Positions 24,883 to 31,556 of a stretch of 43,619 bases of DNA are shown piece by piece (positions within the stretch are counted from its first letter, which is position 1; every line of letters begins with the position of its first letter). The stretch is taken from contig JAQUPS010000013.1 of the NCBI GenBank assembly GCA_028716485.1, positions 1 to 43,619 of the forward strand, in the 5' to 3' direction. Below the pieces are notes generated by a model, which did no database searches, had not been told where the DNA came from, and saw only the letters and a program-made list of their open reading frames with translations. The position numbers and the translations under genes were made by a program. The stretch comes from Patescibacteria group bacterium (GTDB taxonomy: Bacteria > Patescibacteriota > Patescibacteriia > Patescibacteriales > WJLG01).

Positions 24883-24940
24883 CCGCCTTTGCCAGGGGCT
24901 TCGGCGGACGCGGTAAATGCCCGGCTCAGCTCGGGTATTT
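24883..24940 (+). repeat. Palindromic repeats after tig (possible terminator)
   Basis: TCCGCC...GGCGGA flanks TTTGCCAGGGGCTTC, then AAATGCCCG pairs with CGGGTATTT (one G-U) across an 8-nt loop. The second hairpin is followed by ATTTGATAAA, a poor T-run, so termination is uncertain. Confidence 0.5.
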
Positions 24941-24965
24941 ATTTGATAAAAAAGAATATCCGGTT

Positions 24966-25430
24966 ATGTCAGTTTTGGCCATTAACAAACGCGCGAGCTT
25001 TGATTATGAGGTTCTGGATAAATATGAAGCCGGGATTGTTTTGGCTGGCTATGAAGTCAAAGCGGTGCGCGCCGGCAATGTCAATTTAAAATCAGCTTAT
25101 GTCGCTTTGAGAACCGATCATGGCGGTTTGCCCGAAGCCTATCTGATTAACGCCCACATCTCTCTTTATAAATACGCCAGCACAGTGAAGGATTATGATC
25201 CGACCCGCTCGCGCAAATTATTACTGAAAGCCAAGGAAATAAATTATTTATTGGGCAAAAGCAAAGAGCAGGGCTTGACGCTGGTGCCGCTTCGTATCTA
25301 TACTAAGAGCAGATTTTTAAAATTGGAATTAGCGCTGGCTAAAGGCAAGAAAAAATATGACAAGCGCGAAGACCTGAAAAAGAAAGACCTGGATCGCGAG
25401 GCAAGGGCTTATTTAAAAAGAACGGGTTAA
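24966..25430 (+). CDS. smpB: SsrA-binding protein SmpB
   Basis: 154 residues, typical length. Family blocks: NKRASFDYEVLDKYEAGIVL, GYEVKAVRAGNVNLKSAYV, PTRSRKLLLKAKEINYLLGK and LTLVPLRIYTKSRFLKLELA, ending in the basic tail GKKKYDKREDLKKKDLDREA that enters the mRNA channel. It delivers tmRNA to stalled ribosomes. The tmRNA gene begins 78 bp downstream, so both parts of trans-translation sit together. Start is ATG 24966. Confidence 0.96.
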   Translation: MSVLAINKRASFDYEVLDKYEAGIVLAGYEVKAVRAGNVNLKSAYVALRTDHGGLPEAYLINAHISLYKYASTVKDYDPTRSRKLLLKAKEINYLLGKSKEQGLTLVPLRIYTKSRFLKLELALAKGKKKYDKREDLKKKDLDREARAYLKRTG

Positions 25431-25432
25431 AA

Positions 25433-25505
25433 TCTCAAATCTAAATTTTAAAATAAATTTAAATTTAAAATTTTAAAATTTGGATTTGTAATTTTAAAAT
25501 TTATT
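25433..25505. repeat. AT-rich intergenic repeat words upstream of ssrA
   Basis: Starts with the exact 24-nt reverse complement of 17547-17570, then repeats AAATTTAAATTTAAAATTTTAAA-type words that can fold back on themselves. No gene is seen. Confidence 0.7.
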
Positions 25506-25508
25506 ATT

Positions 25509-25886
25509 GGGGATGCCAGGGATCGATGACGAGATTTTTTGTTAATACTCAAGGCGTGCCGGGCACCACGTAAAAATGTCCAAAATCACAATTGCGAATA
25601 AAATCGCTCGCGGAGCCGCCTTCACTTGGAAGGTTCCGGCTTTTGCGCTTGTTGCCGCTTAATACCGGCAGCCATTTCGCCTTCTGACTCCTCTGGGAAG
25701 GTGGGAGTGTCATTTTAGAGGATCAGGTTGCCAGTGTCGGCTCTTAGACTGGCAGCTAAAACTAAATAGGGCTCGCCATTATTTTTTCGCCTTGCTTTTA
25801 GGTAATGGTTAAACCCAAGCTGGGCTAAACTTGTAGCAGTATTAACCTAAACTTGCCAGACGCGGGTTCAATTCCCGCCATCTCCA
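25509..25886 (+). ncRNA. ssrA: tmRNA (transfer-messenger RNA)
   Basis: GGGGAUG at the 5' end pairs with CAUCUCC before the 3' discriminator (one G-U), and the T-arm is CGGGTTCAATTCCCG. CCA is not encoded in full. The tag reading frame runs through TCCAAAATCACAATTGCGAA at ~25579 to TAA 25660-25662. It would encode a tag ending in FALVAA, longer (about 26 residues) than the usual 8-15 and basic in the middle (ANKIARGAAFTWKVPAFALVAA). The exact resume codon is uncertain. Several paired segments consistent with pseudoknots follow the tag stop. Directly downstream of smpB. Confidence 0.9.
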
Positions 25887-25890
25887 CAAT

Positions 25891-25913
25891 TCAAATTTCG
25901 AAGTGCGAAGTTC
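25891..25913. repeat. Left arm of 23-bp perfect inverted repeat
   Basis: Starts 4 bp after the tmRNA 3' end; exact reverse complement of 26322-26344. Built from TTCGAAGTGCGAAGTTC words. Confidence 0.95.
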
Positions 25914-25943
25914 AAAGTGCGAATCATAATTCCCGAATAATTT

Positions 25944-26318
25944 ATGTTTAAGGAGGAGTTTAAGGATAGGACAAAAAAATTTTCCTTGCGGATAATTAAA
26001 TTAATCGAAGCTTTGCCCAAAACTAAAACGGGCGAGATTGTTGGCAAACAATTATTAAGATGCGGAACTTCGGTCGCGGCAAATTATCGTGCGGCTTGCC
26101 GGGGTAAATCTGACTTGGATTTTTTATCCAAGATGGGTATAGTGGAAGAAGAGGCCGATGAAAGCATTTTTTGGTTAGAGATTATTATTGATAGCGGGTT
26201 AATGCGGGAAGAATTAGTCTTTCCGTTATTGCAGGAAGGCAATGAAATTTTGGCCATCGTCATTTCTTCTAAAATTACTTTCAAAAAAAGATTAAAAGAC
26301 GGTAAAGACAATTTGTAA
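25944..26318 (+). CDS. Four-helix-bundle protein (S23/IVS-type, TIGR02436-like)
   Basis: 124 residues in four amphipathic helices: DRTKKFSLRIIKLIEALPKT, EIVGKQLLRCGTSVAANYRA, LDFLSKMGIVEEEADESIFW and the last ~40 residues. The block LLRCGTSVAANYRAACRGKS is the hallmark of the 23S rRNA intervening-sequence (IVS) protein family, structurally related to the Avd protein of diversity-generating retroelements. Function is unknown, with nucleic-acid binding suspected. Usually such genes sit inside rRNA genes or as solitary copies. Here the gene lies between tmRNA and tRNA-Leu, inside a 23-bp perfect inverted repeat (25891-26344). AAGGAGGAG lies inside the gene start, so the true ribosome binding site is unclear. 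Confidence 0.88.
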   Translation: MFKEEFKDRTKKFSLRIIKLIEALPKTKTGEIVGKQLLRCGTSVAANYRAACRGKSDLDFLSKMGIVEEEADESIFWLEIIIDSGLMREELVFPLLQEGNEILAIVISSKITFKKRLKDGKDNL

Positions 26319-26321
26319 TTC

Positions 26322-26344
26322 GAACTTCGCACTTCGAAATTTGA
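26322..26344. repeat. Right arm of 23-bp perfect inverted repeat
   Basis: Exact reverse complement of 25891-25913; ends 3 bp before tRNA-Leu. Together the arms bound a 454-bp unit holding one gene. Confidence 0.95.
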
Positions 26345-26347
26345 GAT

Positions 26348-26433
26348 GGTCCGGTGGCGGAACTGGCAGACGCGTTGGACTTAAAATCCAATTCCATTAA
26401 ACCGGAGTGAGGGTTCGATTCCCTCCCGGACCA
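26348..26433 (+). tRNA. tRNA-Leu (anticodon UAA)
   Basis: Acceptor GGTCCGG pairs with CCGGACC, discriminator A. The anticodon stem-loop is TTGGA-CTTAAAA-TCCAA with TAA at the anticodon position. A long variable arm (class II) and the T-arm AGGGTTCGATTCCCT are present. CCA is not encoded. Confidence 0.95.
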
Positions 26434-26440
26434 CAATCAA

Positions 26441-26472
26441 AGCGCGAAGTTCAAATTGCGAAGTGCGAATTT
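26441..26472. repeat. Repeat of the GCGAAGTTC family after tRNA-Leu
   Basis: GCGAAGTTCAAATTGCGAAG is a near copy of the sequence at 25905-25924, in direct orientation, directly after a tRNA gene. Confidence 0.75.
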
Positions 26473-26491
26473 CAAGTTAATTTATAGCACC

Positions 26492-26520
26492 TTGATTTTT
26501 TTGAAAACTATTGATATTAT
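26492..26520 (+). promoter_or_regulatory. Promoter of tRNA-Gly
   Basis: TTGATT (26492-26497), 17-nt spacer ending TGA, TATTAT (26515-26520), ~35 bp before the tRNA. Confidence 0.55.
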
Positions 26521-26522
26521 AT

Positions 26523-26551
26523 AATTCGAACTTCGCATTTCGAAATTCGAA
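26523..26551. repeat. Repeat of the TTCGAACTTCGC family before tRNA-Gly
   Basis: ATTCGAACTTCGCATTTCGA is an inverted relative of the arms around the four-helix-bundle gene, placed just 5' of tRNA-Gly. Confidence 0.75.
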
Positions 26552-26560
26552 TGTTGAGAG

Positions 26561-26634
26561 GCGGGTATCGTATACCGGTATTATGCCACCTTGCCATGGT
26601 GGAGAAACGGGTCCAATTCCCGTTACCCGCTCCA
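26561..26634 (+). tRNA. tRNA-Gly (anticodon GCC)
   Basis: Acceptor GCGGGTA pairs with TACCCGC. The anticodon stem-loop is CCACC-TTGCCAT-GGTGG with GCC. T-arm ACGGGTCCAATTCCCGT. Discriminator T and an encoded CCA, unlike the neighbouring tRNA-Leu and tmRNA. Confidence 0.95.
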
Positions 26635-26637
26635 AAA

Positions 26638-26669
26638 TAAAACAGCCCGAACGGGGCTGTTTTATTTTT
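26638..26669 (+). terminator. Rho-independent terminator of tRNA-Gly
   Basis: AAACAGCCC / GGGCTGTTT stem with a short loop followed by TTATTTTT. Confidence 0.85.
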
Positions 26670-26683
26670 CGTAAATGGTTAAT

Positions 26684-26846
26684 GCGGGAATTGGACTGGT
26701 CAGGAGCGAGGCAATGGCCGCGAGGGAACGAGCGGCCGGCAGCCGAGCGTCCGCCAAGCATTCGGGGAATGCTTGGCGCTGACCCTGGACGAAGGAGCAA
26801 ACCGCTTTCCGGCGGCGAGCGACTGAGCTACTCCCGTTACCCGCTC
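26684..26846. mobile_element. GC-rich structured element beside a duplicated tRNA-Gly 3' end
   Basis: A ~160-bp island, visibly GC-richer than its AT-rich surroundings. It contains a perfect 12-bp stem (26752-26763 / 26767-26778), GGCCGC/GCGGCC (26716-26737) and GGTCAG/CTGACC (26698-26703 / 26779-26784), compatible with a branched fold. Its left edge (26685-26696) is the exact reverse complement of the tRNA-Gly T-arm (26611-26622). Its right edge repeats the tRNA 3' end (15 bp, 26832-26846 = 26618-26632), and the following GGGCTGTTTT matches the tRNA terminator at the same 214-bp offset. No coding frame is convincing. It could be a non-autonomous mobile element, an integration scar or a structured RNA. 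Confidence 0.55.
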
Positions 26847-26879
26847 ACTAACGAAGATAGTCTGAAAGGGCTGTTTTTG

Positions 26880-27109
26880 TTTTGTATTTTGGCAATTTGG
26901 CAGACTTAAATTGATTTAGCGCTTTCTAAATGATAAAATGTTTCTATAAAACTTAGATAATGTTTGTGGCGGAAGAAGGGTTGTAATAACTGATGAATTT
27001 TAATATAAAGATAAAAAATATTATCTTTAAAAGTTGGTTTGCATGTTTGACAAGATATAAACTAAGTTATAATATAGTATCTATGTAGAGTTTAAAGCAA
27101 ACTATCTTT
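26880..27109. other. AT-rich gap upstream of fic
   Basis: No gene is seen. It contains the hairpin AAAGATAA/TTATCTTT (27007-27028) just before the fic promoter, possibly an operator. Confidence 0.5.
27047..27075 (+). promoter_or_regulatory. fic promoter
   Basis: TTGACA (27047-27052), 17-nt spacer, TAATAT (27070-27075). ATG is at 27110. A small hairpin lies just upstream (27007-27028). Confidence 0.65.
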
Positions 27110-28252
27110 ATGAATGTAGAAATTACTAGAAAAGTCCAGCAAAGTCAGGGGTTCGCAGCCTCTGTCCCACATCCTTTTCCACCAAAAGGTGTTTTTGCTT
27201 TTGAGCAAAAACTGCTTAATAAGGCCGCCGAAGCGGATCGCCTTGTCGGGAAATTAGACGGCATTACCCAAATTTTGCCGGACATAGACTTTTTTTTGAA
27301 AATGTATATAAGAAAAGATGCTACTTCCTCGGCGCAGATAGAAGGCACGAGGGCGACGATAATCGATGCCATAGAAATGGAAGCGAAAATCGACGGCAAG
27401 CAAAGCGATGCCCAAGATATTTTATTTTATATCAAGGCGCTGAATTACGGCATAAAGAGGATAGATGAATTTCCGATGTCATTGAGATTCATCAGGGAGG
27501 TGCATTCCAAGCTAATGACCGGCGCTCGCTCCACTCATTTTTCCGACCCGGGCGAGTTTCGCCATTCCCAAAATTGGATTGGCGGAACAACCCCAGCCGA
27601 CGCTTCTTTTGTCCCGCCTCCGGTTGGCAATATGAATGAAGCCCTTAATAATTTTGAGAAATTTTTGTATGACGAAGAATCTACCTTGCCGCTTATTCAA
27701 ATCGGCATAATCCATTCGCAGTTCGAAACAATCCACCCGTTTTTAGATGGCAACGGCCGAACCGGCCGGCTTCTAATTACGCTTCTTTTATATAAACGAG
27801 GATTGCTGGAGCACCCGGTATTGTTTTTATCTTCTTACTTTAAAAAACATCAAAAAGTATACTATGATAAATTAGACGGTTATCATAATGGCAAGGTTGA
27901 CGAGTGGATGGATTTTTTCTTGGGAGGAGTCATTGAAACCGCGAATGAAGCCATTGCAGTGTCTAAGAAGATAAGAAAGTTGCGCGACGATGATATGGCA
28001 AAACTTTTAGCTTTGGCAAAACGTGAATCAGAAAGCGGAGTTTTAGTTTTATCTAAGCTTTATGCCAATCCAATTGTCAATACTAGAATTATTATGCAGT
28101 GGACAGGTTTTTCCCGTGTCGGAGCCCAGAAGTTAATCAATCGTTTTGTCAAGATGAATATATTAAAAATGGCAGACAACGAAGACGGTTACGATAGAAA
28201 GTACCGATATGAAAAATATCTGGATTCTTTTTTTGGGATAGATAATGAGTAA
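27110..28252 (+). CDS. Fic-family protein (AMP-transferase type) with N-terminal inhibitory helix
   Basis: 380 residues. The Fic core motif is HPFLDGNGRTGRLL (His209), matching HPFx(D/E)GNGRxxR for AMP transfer from ATP to target hydroxyls. The N-terminal region carries SAQIEG (Ser74-Gly79), the (S/T)xxxE(G/N) inhibitory motif whose Glu blocks ATP until relieved, making this a class II Fic. The flap region and a C-terminal winged-helix-like segment (NTRIIMQWTGFSRVGAQKLI) follow, as in the common Fic/DUF4172-like proteins. Targets are unknown. Own promoter and terminator; no antitoxin partner is adjacent, consistent with built-in inhibition. Confidence 0.9.
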   Translation: MNVEITRKVQQSQGFAASVPHPFPPKGVFAFEQKLLNKAAEADRLVGKLDGITQILPDIDFFLKMYIRKDATSSAQIEGTRATIIDAIEMEAKIDGKQSDAQDILFYIKALNYGIKRIDEFPMSLRFIREVHSKLMTGARSTHFSDPGEFRHSQNWIGGTTPADASFVPPPVGNMNEALNNFEKFLYDEESTLPLIQIGIIHSQFETIHPFLDGNGRTGRLLITLLLYKRGLLEHPVLFLSSYFKKHQKVYYDKLDGYHNGKVDEWMDFFLGGVIETANEAIAVSKKIRKLRDDDMAKLLALAKRESESGVLVLSKLYANPIVNTRIIMQWTGFSRVGAQKLINRFVKMNILKMADNEDGYDRKYRYEKYLDSFFGIDNE

Positions 28253-28260
28253 AACAAAAA

Positions 28261-28282
28261 TCGGCCGCAATGGCCGGTTTTT
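28261..28282 (+). terminator. Rho-independent terminator of fic
   Basis: CGGCC / GGCCG stem around GCAAT, followed by six T. Confidence 0.82.
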
Positions 28283-28303
28283 TGTTTGGCAAAGCAGGAA
28301 AGC

Positions 28304-28332
28304 TTGACAGGCGGGAATTATTCTGATAATTT
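28304..28332 (+). promoter_or_regulatory. Promoter of the ArgB-like gene
   Basis: TTGACA (28304-28309), 17-nt spacer ending TGA, TAATTT (28327-28332). Confidence 0.62.
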
Positions 28333-28383
28333 CAGGTAATAAATCGAACCTTGAAAAAATGTAAGCAGAAAAAGGAGGTTAAT

Positions 28384-29214
28384 ATGAGTAATTGCGCTGA
28401 ACTAATAAGAGGGGCAGCAGCCCAAATGGCAGAATTACACGGCAAAACGGTGGTGATAAAGGTAAGCGGCAAAGTTTTCGCCAGCCCGCACCTCAAAGAA
28501 GTGCTCGAAGATGTCGTTAATTTGGCATTCTCGGGAATCCGCATCATTCTGGTCTGCGGCTCGCAAGTGCAGATTGATGAAAAGATGAAAGCGGCCGGAA
28601 TGGAAATTATGAAAAAAGACGGAATTAGGGTTACTCCGCCGGAAGTTATCGATCTGATGAAGATTGTCGACGTGGAAATCGGCGTTGAAATTTTAAAGGT
28701 CATTGAAAAAATGAAACATGTTCCCAAGATTCTAAGACCCGAAGCCGTTACGGCGGAGCCGATCAGCGAGGAGTTCAAAAGAACGGGCTCGGTTTGCTCT
28801 GTGGACACTGATTCTTTTTCCGTTGCTGACCGGACGATTTCCGCAATGCCGAAAATATTCATCGTGTCGGCGCTGGCCAAGGCGGCTGACGGCCAATTTT
28901 ACAACGTGAATGCTGATGAAATCGCGGCCGACATCGCTGTTTCATTGCAAGCGGAAAAAGTAATATTCCTCAGCGACAACGGAGTTCAGGATCGAAGCAA
29001 AGAGTTAACCTTTTTTCAGCTCAAAGCCAGCGAAGCCGCCAAACTCATGGAAAATAATACTGCCGGAGGCGGAATGATTCCCAAACTAAAGGCGGCGATT
29101 GAAGCGGTGGACGCCGGAGTCAAAGCGGCTCACATCGTCAGCTTTCATCCCGGGGAATTTTTAGCGGAGATATTATCGAACCTGGGCAAAGGGACGGTAA
29201 TTACCAAAGATTAA
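28384..29214 (+). CDS. ArgB-like amino-acid kinase
   Basis: 276 residues from ATG 28384, chosen because AAAAAGGAGG lies six bases upstream; an earlier in-frame ATG (28351) has none. It has the amino-acid kinase fold: VVIKVSGKVF, GIRIILVCGSQVQIDEKMKA, FYNVNADEIAADIAVSLQAE, KVIFLSDNGVQD and GGGMIPKLKAAIEAVDAGVK, closest to N-acetylglutamate kinase/synthase-type proteins. The usual HGGGPQI substrate loop reads CGSQVQI, so the substrate may differ. No other arginine genes are in the window. Flanked by its own promoter and terminator. Confidence 0.8.
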   Translation: MSNCAELIRGAAAQMAELHGKTVVIKVSGKVFASPHLKEVLEDVVNLAFSGIRIILVCGSQVQIDEKMKAAGMEIMKKDGIRVTPPEVIDLMKIVDVEIGVEILKVIEKMKHVPKILRPEAVTAEPISEEFKRTGSVCSVDTDSFSVADRTISAMPKIFIVSALAKAADGQFYNVNADEIAADIAVSLQAEKVIFLSDNGVQDRSKELTFFQLKASEAAKLMENNTAGGGMIPKLKAAIEAVDAGVKAAHIVSFHPGEFLAEILSNLGKGTVITKD

Positions 29215-29226
29215 AGAATAATGATA

Positions 29227-29257
29227 GCCGCCAGCATCGCAACTGGCGGCTTTTTTT
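29227..29257 (+). terminator. Rho-independent terminator of the ArgB-like gene
   Basis: GCCGCCAG / CTGGCGGC perfect 8-bp stem, 8-nt loop and seven T. Confidence 0.92.
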
Positions 29258-29298
29258 ATGCTATAATATACAAAGAAAGATAATAATTATTTTTTTAT

Positions 29299-30732
29299 AT
29301 GAAAATCAATCCTTATATTTTCCGCAATTACGATATCCGCGCCAAGGTGCCGGAAGATTTGGACGCGGCCAAAGCCGAGGCTATCGGCCGCGCTTATGGA
29401 ACTTTTTTGCGGAAACGGAATATTCCCGTGGCGGTAGTCGGCCATGATTGCCGCCTTTCCGGCCCGGAATTTTCTCAGGCGTATATCAACGGTTTGGTTG
29501 AGACCGGAATAAACGTCATTAATATCGGCATGGTGATGACGCAGATGGCTTATTGCGCGCAATATTATTTCAAGACTCGCGGCGGCACGATGATTACGGC
29601 TTCGCACAATCCGGCTAATTACAATGGCTTTAAGATGGCGGTTAATTATTCGGAAACGACTTTGCCCGATGACGTGAAAGAAATAAAAAATACGGTCGAA
29701 ACCGAGAATTTTTTCGCGCCGCGAGAAAAAGGGAAAATCATTCAGGAAGATATTAAGGAAAAATACGCCGAAGATTTGCTGGGCAGGATAAAATTGAGCA
29801 AAAAATTCAAAATCATCGCGGATTTTCGGCATGGCACGCCGGGAGTTTTCGCGCCGGATATTTTGCGCCGCGCCGGCAATGAAGTTATCGAGAGGAGAAG
29901 CGACCCGGACGGATCTTTCCCCGCCGGCACGCCTGACCCTACCGATGAAAAGTTTATGCGGGAGCTGGGGCGGGAAGTTGTCAAAGCCAAAGCTGATTTG
30001 GGCTTGGCTTTTGACGGCGATGGCGACCGCGTGGGCATTGTCGACGAACAAGGCAATATTTCCTGGAACGATATTTTAGTGGCGATTTTCGCGCAGGAAA
30101 TTTTGGAAAAAACGCCGGGCGCCAAAATAGTTTTTAACACTCTTTCTTCGCAAATCGTGCCTTGGGTGATTAAAAAAAACGGCGGGGTGCCGATTATGTG
30201 GCTGGTCGGCCATTCTTTCATCAAAGAAAAAATCGCGTCTTCCGGCGCGGCTTTCGGCGGCGAACTTTCCGGCCACTTCTTTTTTAAAGACGGTTTTTAC
30301 GGCCACGACGACGGAGTCTATGCCGCTTTACGGCTCTTAAAATATTTAGAAGAGAAAAACAAAACTTTAAGCGAGATTTGCGAGAGCTTTCCCAAATATA
30401 TTTCTTCGCCGGAAATCAAGATCGGCTGTCCGGACGATAAAAAAGTAGAGGTCATCAGGACTTTGGCGGAAAAATTCAAGCAAGATTTTCCTGGCGGCAA
30501 GATAACTGACGCGCGAGACATTCCCGGCAATGACGGGGCGCGGATTGATTTTGAAGACGGGATGATGATTTTCCGTTACTCGCAGAATGGCCCTTATATT
30601 ACGGTAAGGTTTGAAGCAAAGGACGAAGAAGCGTATAATAAAAGAAAGAAATATGCCCGAGAGATTTTGGAAGCTTATTCGGAAATGATCTGGCAGGACG
30701 AATTATGCGTCAACCTTGACGCGTTGCGATAA
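29299..30732 (+). CDS. Phosphomannomutase/phosphoglucomutase
   Basis: 477-residue alpha-D-phosphohexomutase, ManB/AlgC-type. It interconverts hexose 6- and 1-phosphates to feed nucleotide-sugar synthesis for envelope glycans. FRNYDIRAKVPEDLD opens the first domain, TASHNPANYNGFKM holds the phosphoserine, AFDGDGDRVGIVD is the metal-binding loop, and GGELSGHFFFKDGFYGHDDG is the sugar-binding loop. The C-terminal RYSQNGPYITVRFEA is the phosphate-binding domain. Start ATG 29299 lies ~40 bp after the terminator, without a Shine-Dalgarno site. Confidence 0.94.
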   Translation: MKINPYIFRNYDIRAKVPEDLDAAKAEAIGRAYGTFLRKRNIPVAVVGHDCRLSGPEFSQAYINGLVETGINVINIGMVMTQMAYCAQYYFKTRGGTMITASHNPANYNGFKMAVNYSETTLPDDVKEIKNTVETENFFAPREKGKIIQEDIKEKYAEDLLGRIKLSKKFKIIADFRHGTPGVFAPDILRRAGNEVIERRSDPDGSFPAGTPDPTDEKFMRELGREVVKAKADLGLAFDGDGDRVGIVDEQGNISWNDILVAIFAQEILEKTPGAKIVFNTLSSQIVPWVIKKNGGVPIMWLVGHSFIKEKIASSGAAFGGELSGHFFFKDGFYGHDDGVYAALRLLKYLEEKNKTLSEICESFPKYISSPEIKIGCPDDKKVEVIRTLAEKFKQDFPGGKITDARDIPGNDGARIDFEDGMMIFRYSQNGPYITVRFEAKDEEAYNKRKKYAREILEAYSEMIWQDELCVNLDALR

Positions 30733-30768
30733 GTCAGTTATTGTAAAAATAGCCAAGATTAATTAAAT

Positions 30769-30797
30769 TTGATAAAAATAACGCGCCAGACTAAATA
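30769..30797 (+). promoter_or_regulatory. infC promoter, placed for a leaderless mRNA
   Basis: TTGATA (30769-30774), 17-nt spacer, TAAATA (30792-30797). ATG is at 30805, 8 nt after the -10 box, so transcription should begin at or next to the start codon. Confidence 0.55.
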
Positions 30798-30804
30798 TTA
30801 ATTT

Positions 30805-31362
30805 ATGAGACATCACTGGCAGAGATACAAACCGGTAGAGCCGGTAAAAGAATACATCGCTAACGACCGCATCCGCGTGCCGGAAGTTTTTTTGATTAAC
30901 GACGAGGGTGTCAGCGTCGGCCGGATTTCCACGTCCGAAGCTTTGCGCATGGCGCAGGAAGCCGATTTGGATCTGGCGATTATGAATCCGAAAGCCGAAC
31001 CGCCGGTGGCAAAGATGGTCAATCTCGGCCAATTGAAATACGAATCGGAGAAAAAGGCGCATCGGCAGAAAGTCGCCCAGAAAAAAATCGATACCAAAGA
31101 AATCCGTTTATCGGTCAGAATCGGCGAGCATGATTTTAATTTCCGCCTGAATCAGGCTATCGGCTTTCTTAAAGATGATGACAAAATCAAGATAGAGGTT
31201 GTTTTAAAGGGCCGCGAACGGCAGCATCCGGCTAAGGCCGAAGAGGTTATTTATAAGTTTATCGACCAATTAAAGGCGGCCGAAGGCATTAATGCCGTGG
31301 TTGAGCAGAACTTGACAAGAATGGGCGGAAGATATAATATAGTCATAATGAATAAGAAGTAA
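30805..31362 (+). CDS. infC: Translation initiation factor IF-3
   Basis: 185 residues. NDRIRVPEVFLINDEGVSVG is the typical N-terminal block, LDLAIMNPKAEPPVAKMVNLGQ its end, and the C-terminal domain has KEIRLSVRIGEHDFNFRLNQ and VLKGRERQHPAKAEEVIYKF. It proofreads initiator tRNA on the 30S subunit. The start is a plain ATG, unlike the AUU of enterobacteria. First gene of infC-rpmI-rplT, with a 218-bp folded spacer before rpmI. Confidence 0.96.
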   Translation: MRHHWQRYKPVEPVKEYIANDRIRVPEVFLINDEGVSVGRISTSEALRMAQEADLDLAIMNPKAEPPVAKMVNLGQLKYESEKKAHRQKVAQKKIDTKEIRLSVRIGEHDFNFRLNQAIGFLKDDDKIKIEVVLKGRERQHPAKAEEVIYKFIDQLKAAEGINAVVEQNLTRMGGRYNIVIMNKK

Positions 31363-31370
31363 TCGCCCTC

Positions 31371-31531
31371 GGGGCTGTCGTTGGGTGCCGTATTTGGCCT
31401 AAATCTCAAAATTTAGGCAAATTTTTTCTAAAATATTTTCGACGATACGGCCGTATCGCCTCAAAAATTTTATAAAAAATTTGCTCAAAATTTTGAAATT
31501 TATGCTCGAAAGAGCGCCCGACGACAGCCCC
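31371..31531 (+). promoter_or_regulatory. Large folded leader between infC and rpmI (candidate L20/L35 regulatory RNA)
   Basis: The 18-nt arms 31371-31388 (GGGGCTGTCGTTGGGTGC) and 31514-31531 (GCGCCCGACGACAGCCCC) pair fully with two G-U pairs. They close a ~125-nt loop with two further hairpins: GCCTAAAT/ATTTAGGC (31397-31418) and the perfect 16-nt palindrome CGATACGGCCGTATCG (31443-31458). A terminator follows at 31536. L20 controls its operon through leader structures in both E. coli and Bacillus; this element has the position of the E. coli one but a different design. Confidence 0.7.
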
Positions 31532-31535
31532 TTGT

Positions 31536-31556
31536 CAGGCATACAGCCTGTTTTTT
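31536..31556 (+). terminator. Terminator/attenuator before rpmI
   Basis: CAGGC / GCCTG stem with ATACA loop and six T, 25 bp upstream of the rpmI start. It ends the leader and would cut off rpmI-rplT unless read through. Confidence 0.75.

Noticed and set aside
25433-26551. CRISPR-like array suggested by repeated words around the RNA genes
   Set aside because: Copies are degenerate, alternate in orientation and lack regular spacers; no cas genes are present.
26511-26909. Open frame running through tRNA-Gly and the GC-rich element
   Set aside because: It reads through a clear tRNA and a terminator, and its translation has no protein-like features.
30805-30807. Non-AUG start codon for infC as in enterobacteria
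   Set aside because: A normal ATG is present at the expected N-terminus and fits the promoter position.
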